This document shows positions 5,648 through 6,352 of a stretch of 6,352 bases of DNA, in pieces. A program made the translations under genes and the position numbers. Below the pieces are notes generated by a model. That model saw only the letters and a program-made list of their open reading frames with translations, was not told the origin of the DNA and did no database searches. Within the stretch, counting starts at the first letter, position 1. Each line of letters begins with the position of its first letter. Source of the DNA: Bacteroidetes bacterium QS_8_64_10 (GTDB lineage: Bacteria > Bacteroidota > Rhodothermia > Rhodothermales > Salinibacteraceae); assembly GCA_003022505.1 (NCBI GenBank), contig PXTQ01000059.1, positions 1 through 6,352 on the forward strand, written 5' to 3'.

Positions 5648-5675
5648 GTTGGTTTGGTGGTTGGCGGTTGGTTGT
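5648..5675. repeat. Degenerate heptamer array abutting the glyA start codon
   Basis: The 28 bases directly upstream of the glyA ATG divide on the minus strand into four heptamers: ACAACCA, ACCGCCA, ACCACCA, AACCAAC. The consensus is ACCRCCA. The array takes the place where a ribosome-binding site would be and holds no purine-rich AGGAGG-like sequence. A C/A-rich unstructured leader could itself favour initiation. Confidence 0.6.
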
Positions 5676-5820
5676 CTAAGATTGCAGGGTGAACAACTGT
5701 GGCACTTTGCGGTCCGCCCAGCAACGCGGGAAAAAGTTTCCATTGAGACGCGACATGCCGCGTCTTTACTGTTCGTTTGTTAAATAACGAAACGCTTTCC
5801 TGCGCTTTTTCCAGTCACAG
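5676..5820. other. Upstream region of glyA, bounded by the IS1380 relic
   Basis: This 145-bp stretch should contain the glyA promoter on the minus strand, but I find no good match to either sigma-70 boxes or the Bacteroidetes TTTG/TAnnTTTG pair. It carries one short hairpin at 5746-5765. No protein-coding frame with family features is visible. The IS-derived DNA begins at 5821, so regulatory sites further upstream of glyA may have been displaced. Confidence 0.4.
5746..5765. other. Perfect 7-bp hairpin in the glyA upstream region
   Basis: AGACGCG (5746-5752) and CGCGTCT (5759-5765) pair perfectly around the 6-base loop ACATGC. On the plus strand TTTACT... follows, which is a poor T-tract, so a rho-independent terminator is doubtful. 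On the minus strand it lies about 100 bp before the glyA start and could be an operator-like dyad or part of the leader. No known riboswitch core is recognised around it. Confidence 0.3.
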
Positions 5821-5841
5821 TTATCCCGGATATCTCACCAG
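5821..5841 (+). repeat. Left terminal inverted repeat of the IS1380-type element
   Basis: This 21-bp end pairs with 6165-6185 at 17 of 21 positions. The mismatches are at positions 4, 9, 12 and 19 counted from the outside. The core CTCACnAG at the inner side is shared by both ends. Confidence 0.75.
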
Positions 5842-5847
5842 AAACGG

Positions 5848-5922
5848 GCATAGGACGAGTCTGCTTGTTATAAAGCGTTGTGAGAACGACCCTTGCAACG
5901 AGCTACGGGACTCGTCCCATGC
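5848..5922 (+). repeat. Inverted repeat in the transposase leader
   Basis: GCATAGGACGAGTC (5848-5861) and GACTCGTCCCATGC (5909-5922) are reverse complements at 13 of 14 positions, separated by 47 bp. They lie inside the IS, 24 bp before the transposase ATG. Stem structures in IS leaders can block translation from transcripts that enter from outside; that role is inferred here. Confidence 0.5.
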
Positions 5923-5945
5923 ACACACAGTGTACGAACAACAAG

Positions 5946-6185
5946 ATGGAGTTCAAACCGCTCACGGGCCAACGCGTCGAAGGACGGTTCAACGCCGGCC
6001 AGATCACCTCGGACGCGGGAGGCTTGCTCTTGGGGGAGGTAGCCGGGAAGATGAGCTTCTTTGATCGCGCATGGCGAGGTGTTTTACTGATTACCGGGAC
6101 CCCGAACGAGTTGAACACAGCCTCGAAGAGATGCTGGTCCAGCGCGGGTACGGACGGGATCGCGCTCGTGAGAAATGCGGGCTAA
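5946..6185 (+). pseudogene. IS1380-family transposase, N-terminal fragment with frameshift
   Basis: Translation from the ATG at 5946 gives MEFKPLTGQRVEGRFNAGQI, then TSDAGGLLLGEV, the conserved N-terminus of IS1380-family DDE transposases. After FFDRA the family expects CFTDYRDPERVEHSLEEMLV, and these residues are present from about 6080 in another frame (offset by 2), so a small indel at about 6075-6082 breaks the gene. Similarity ends at about QRGYG (6150). Directly afterwards the right terminal repeat begins, so the RNase H-like catalytic domain with its DDE residues is completely missing. In the first frame a TAA occurs at 6183-6185. An in-frame GTG at 5880 lies upstream, but the family N-terminus starts at 5946. 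The product cannot be an active transposase. Confidence 0.87.
6165..6185 (-). repeat. Right terminal inverted repeat of the IS1380-type element
   Basis: Reverse complement partner of 5821-5841 (17 of 21 positions). It follows the transposase fragment after only about 15 bases, which places the internal deletion joint at about 6150-6164. Confidence 0.75.
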
Positions 6186-6210
6186 ACTTTTTGCTCGTGC
6201 CCGTCGAAGG

Positions 6211-6352
6211 CTAAAGCCGGATCGTTTCGCCCGCCTCCATCGCGCGCGCCGTCAGGCCGGCCTCGTCCATCTGCCGCACGAACTCGTCCGGACTGTCTTT
6301 GATGAACGGAAACGTGCCGTAATGCAGCGGGATGGTCTGCCCTGCGCCGAGC
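6211..6352 (-). CDS. UPF0173-type metallo-beta-lactamase-fold hydrolase, C-terminus (partial)
   Basis: The frame enters from the right edge and ends with TAG at 6213-6211, giving 46 residues from LGAGQTIPLHYGTFPFIKDS to AGETIRL. The HYGTFP motif followed by a Pro-Glu/Asp-rich helix is characteristic of the end of UPF0173 / YtkL-like metal-dependent hydrolases of the metallo-beta-lactamase superfamily. The histidine of IPLHYGTFP is the last conserved metal ligand of this family. The substrate is unknown for most members. The main zinc-binding HxHxDH motif would be upstream, outside the window. The C-terminus looks complete; the IS1380 relic begins 25 bp past the stop and did not damage it. Confidence 0.85.
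   Translation of the reverse strand, partial: LGAGQTIPLHYGTFPFIKDSPDEFVRQMDEAGLTARAMEAGETIRL

Larger units (their letters stand above)
5821..6185 (+). mobile_element. Internally deleted IS1380-family element (365 bp) with both terminal inverted repeats
   Basis: Both ends of an insertion sequence can be identified. The left end starts TTATCCCGGATATCTCAC (5821) and the reverse complement of the right end reads TTAGCCCGCATTTCTCAC (from 6185); 17 of 21 positions match. Between them lies only the start of an IS1380-type transposase. Full IS1380-family elements are well over 1 kb, so most of the transposase gene is lost while the ends needed for recognition remain. This makes the element a MITE-like derivative that a full copy elsewhere in the genome might still mobilise. 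No clear target-site duplication flanks it (CACAG on the left, ACTTT on the right). It lies 25 bp from the hydrolase stop codon. Confidence 0.8.

Noticed and set aside
4367..5692. 441-codon open frame on the plus strand opposite glyA
   Set aside because: The minus strand encodes an unmistakable SHMT over its full length. The antisense frame is low-complexity Arg/Val/Ala/His-rich, as GC-rich third positions produce, and has no family motif.
5648..5743. Longer glyA start giving 32 extra N-terminal residues
   Set aside because: The added residues are Cys/Ser/Gln-rich, unlike SHMT, and lie over the heptamer array and the putative promoter region. MIELETQDP at 5647 fits the family start.
5746..5765. 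Rho-independent terminator
   Set aside because: The hairpin is perfect but short (7 bp), and only a three-T run followed by A/C comes after it. No gene ends upstream on the plus strand.

Overview
The window looks like chromosomal DNA of a GC-rich bacterium. My best guess is the Rhodothermota/Salinibacter side of the Bacteroidetes-like group. That rests on inference: Shine-Dalgarno sequences are weak or missing before most genes, the SHMT carries the extra 'ENPLGKTT...KMMSELLDSAVF' segment typical of Bacteroidetes-type enzymes, the S41 protease has a long helical tail, and an IS1380-type element is present. The sequence alone does not prove the taxon.

All host genes lie on the minus strand. 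From right to left, which is their direction of transcription, they are: the last 46 codons of a UPF0173-type metallo-beta-lactamase-fold hydrolase (6211-6352); glyA, serine hydroxymethyltransferase (4304-5647); a PyrE-like phosphoribosyltransferase (3581-4195); tatC, the twin-arginine translocase core subunit (2445-3323); a 38-residue one-helix membrane protein that automatic callers would probably miss (2218-2334); a secreted S41 C-terminal processing protease with a PDZ domain (537-2171); a wrecked PAS/histidine-kinase gene (45-382); and the first codons of a response regulator (1-35). The genes are core metabolism (one-carbon and nucleotide), protein export and envelope proteolysis. tatC, the small ORF and the protease could be co-transcribed. 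The rest is a loose same-strand neighbourhood, not one pathway.

Two mobile-element relics disturb this backbone. At 383-534 a 152-bp element with inverted ends separates the protease stop codon from the decayed kinase and replaces the kinase 5' part. At 5821-6185 a 365-bp IS1380-type element keeps both terminal inverted repeats but only the first part of its transposase, which is also frameshifted. It lies between glyA and the hydrolase gene.

The most unusual signal is a set of degenerate short tandem repeats. Heptamer arrays occur at 2318-2359, 2407-2447 and 5648-5675, and an octamer array of about 15 units that flips orientation in its middle occurs at 4202-4321. Each has its own unit sequence but keeps a strict 7- or 8-base phase. 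Each touches a gene boundary: the small ORF start, the tatC stop, the glyA start and the glyA stop. The arrays therefore write parts of coding ends and translation-initiation regions. I see no defence system, CRISPR array, RNA gene or large novel gene cluster.
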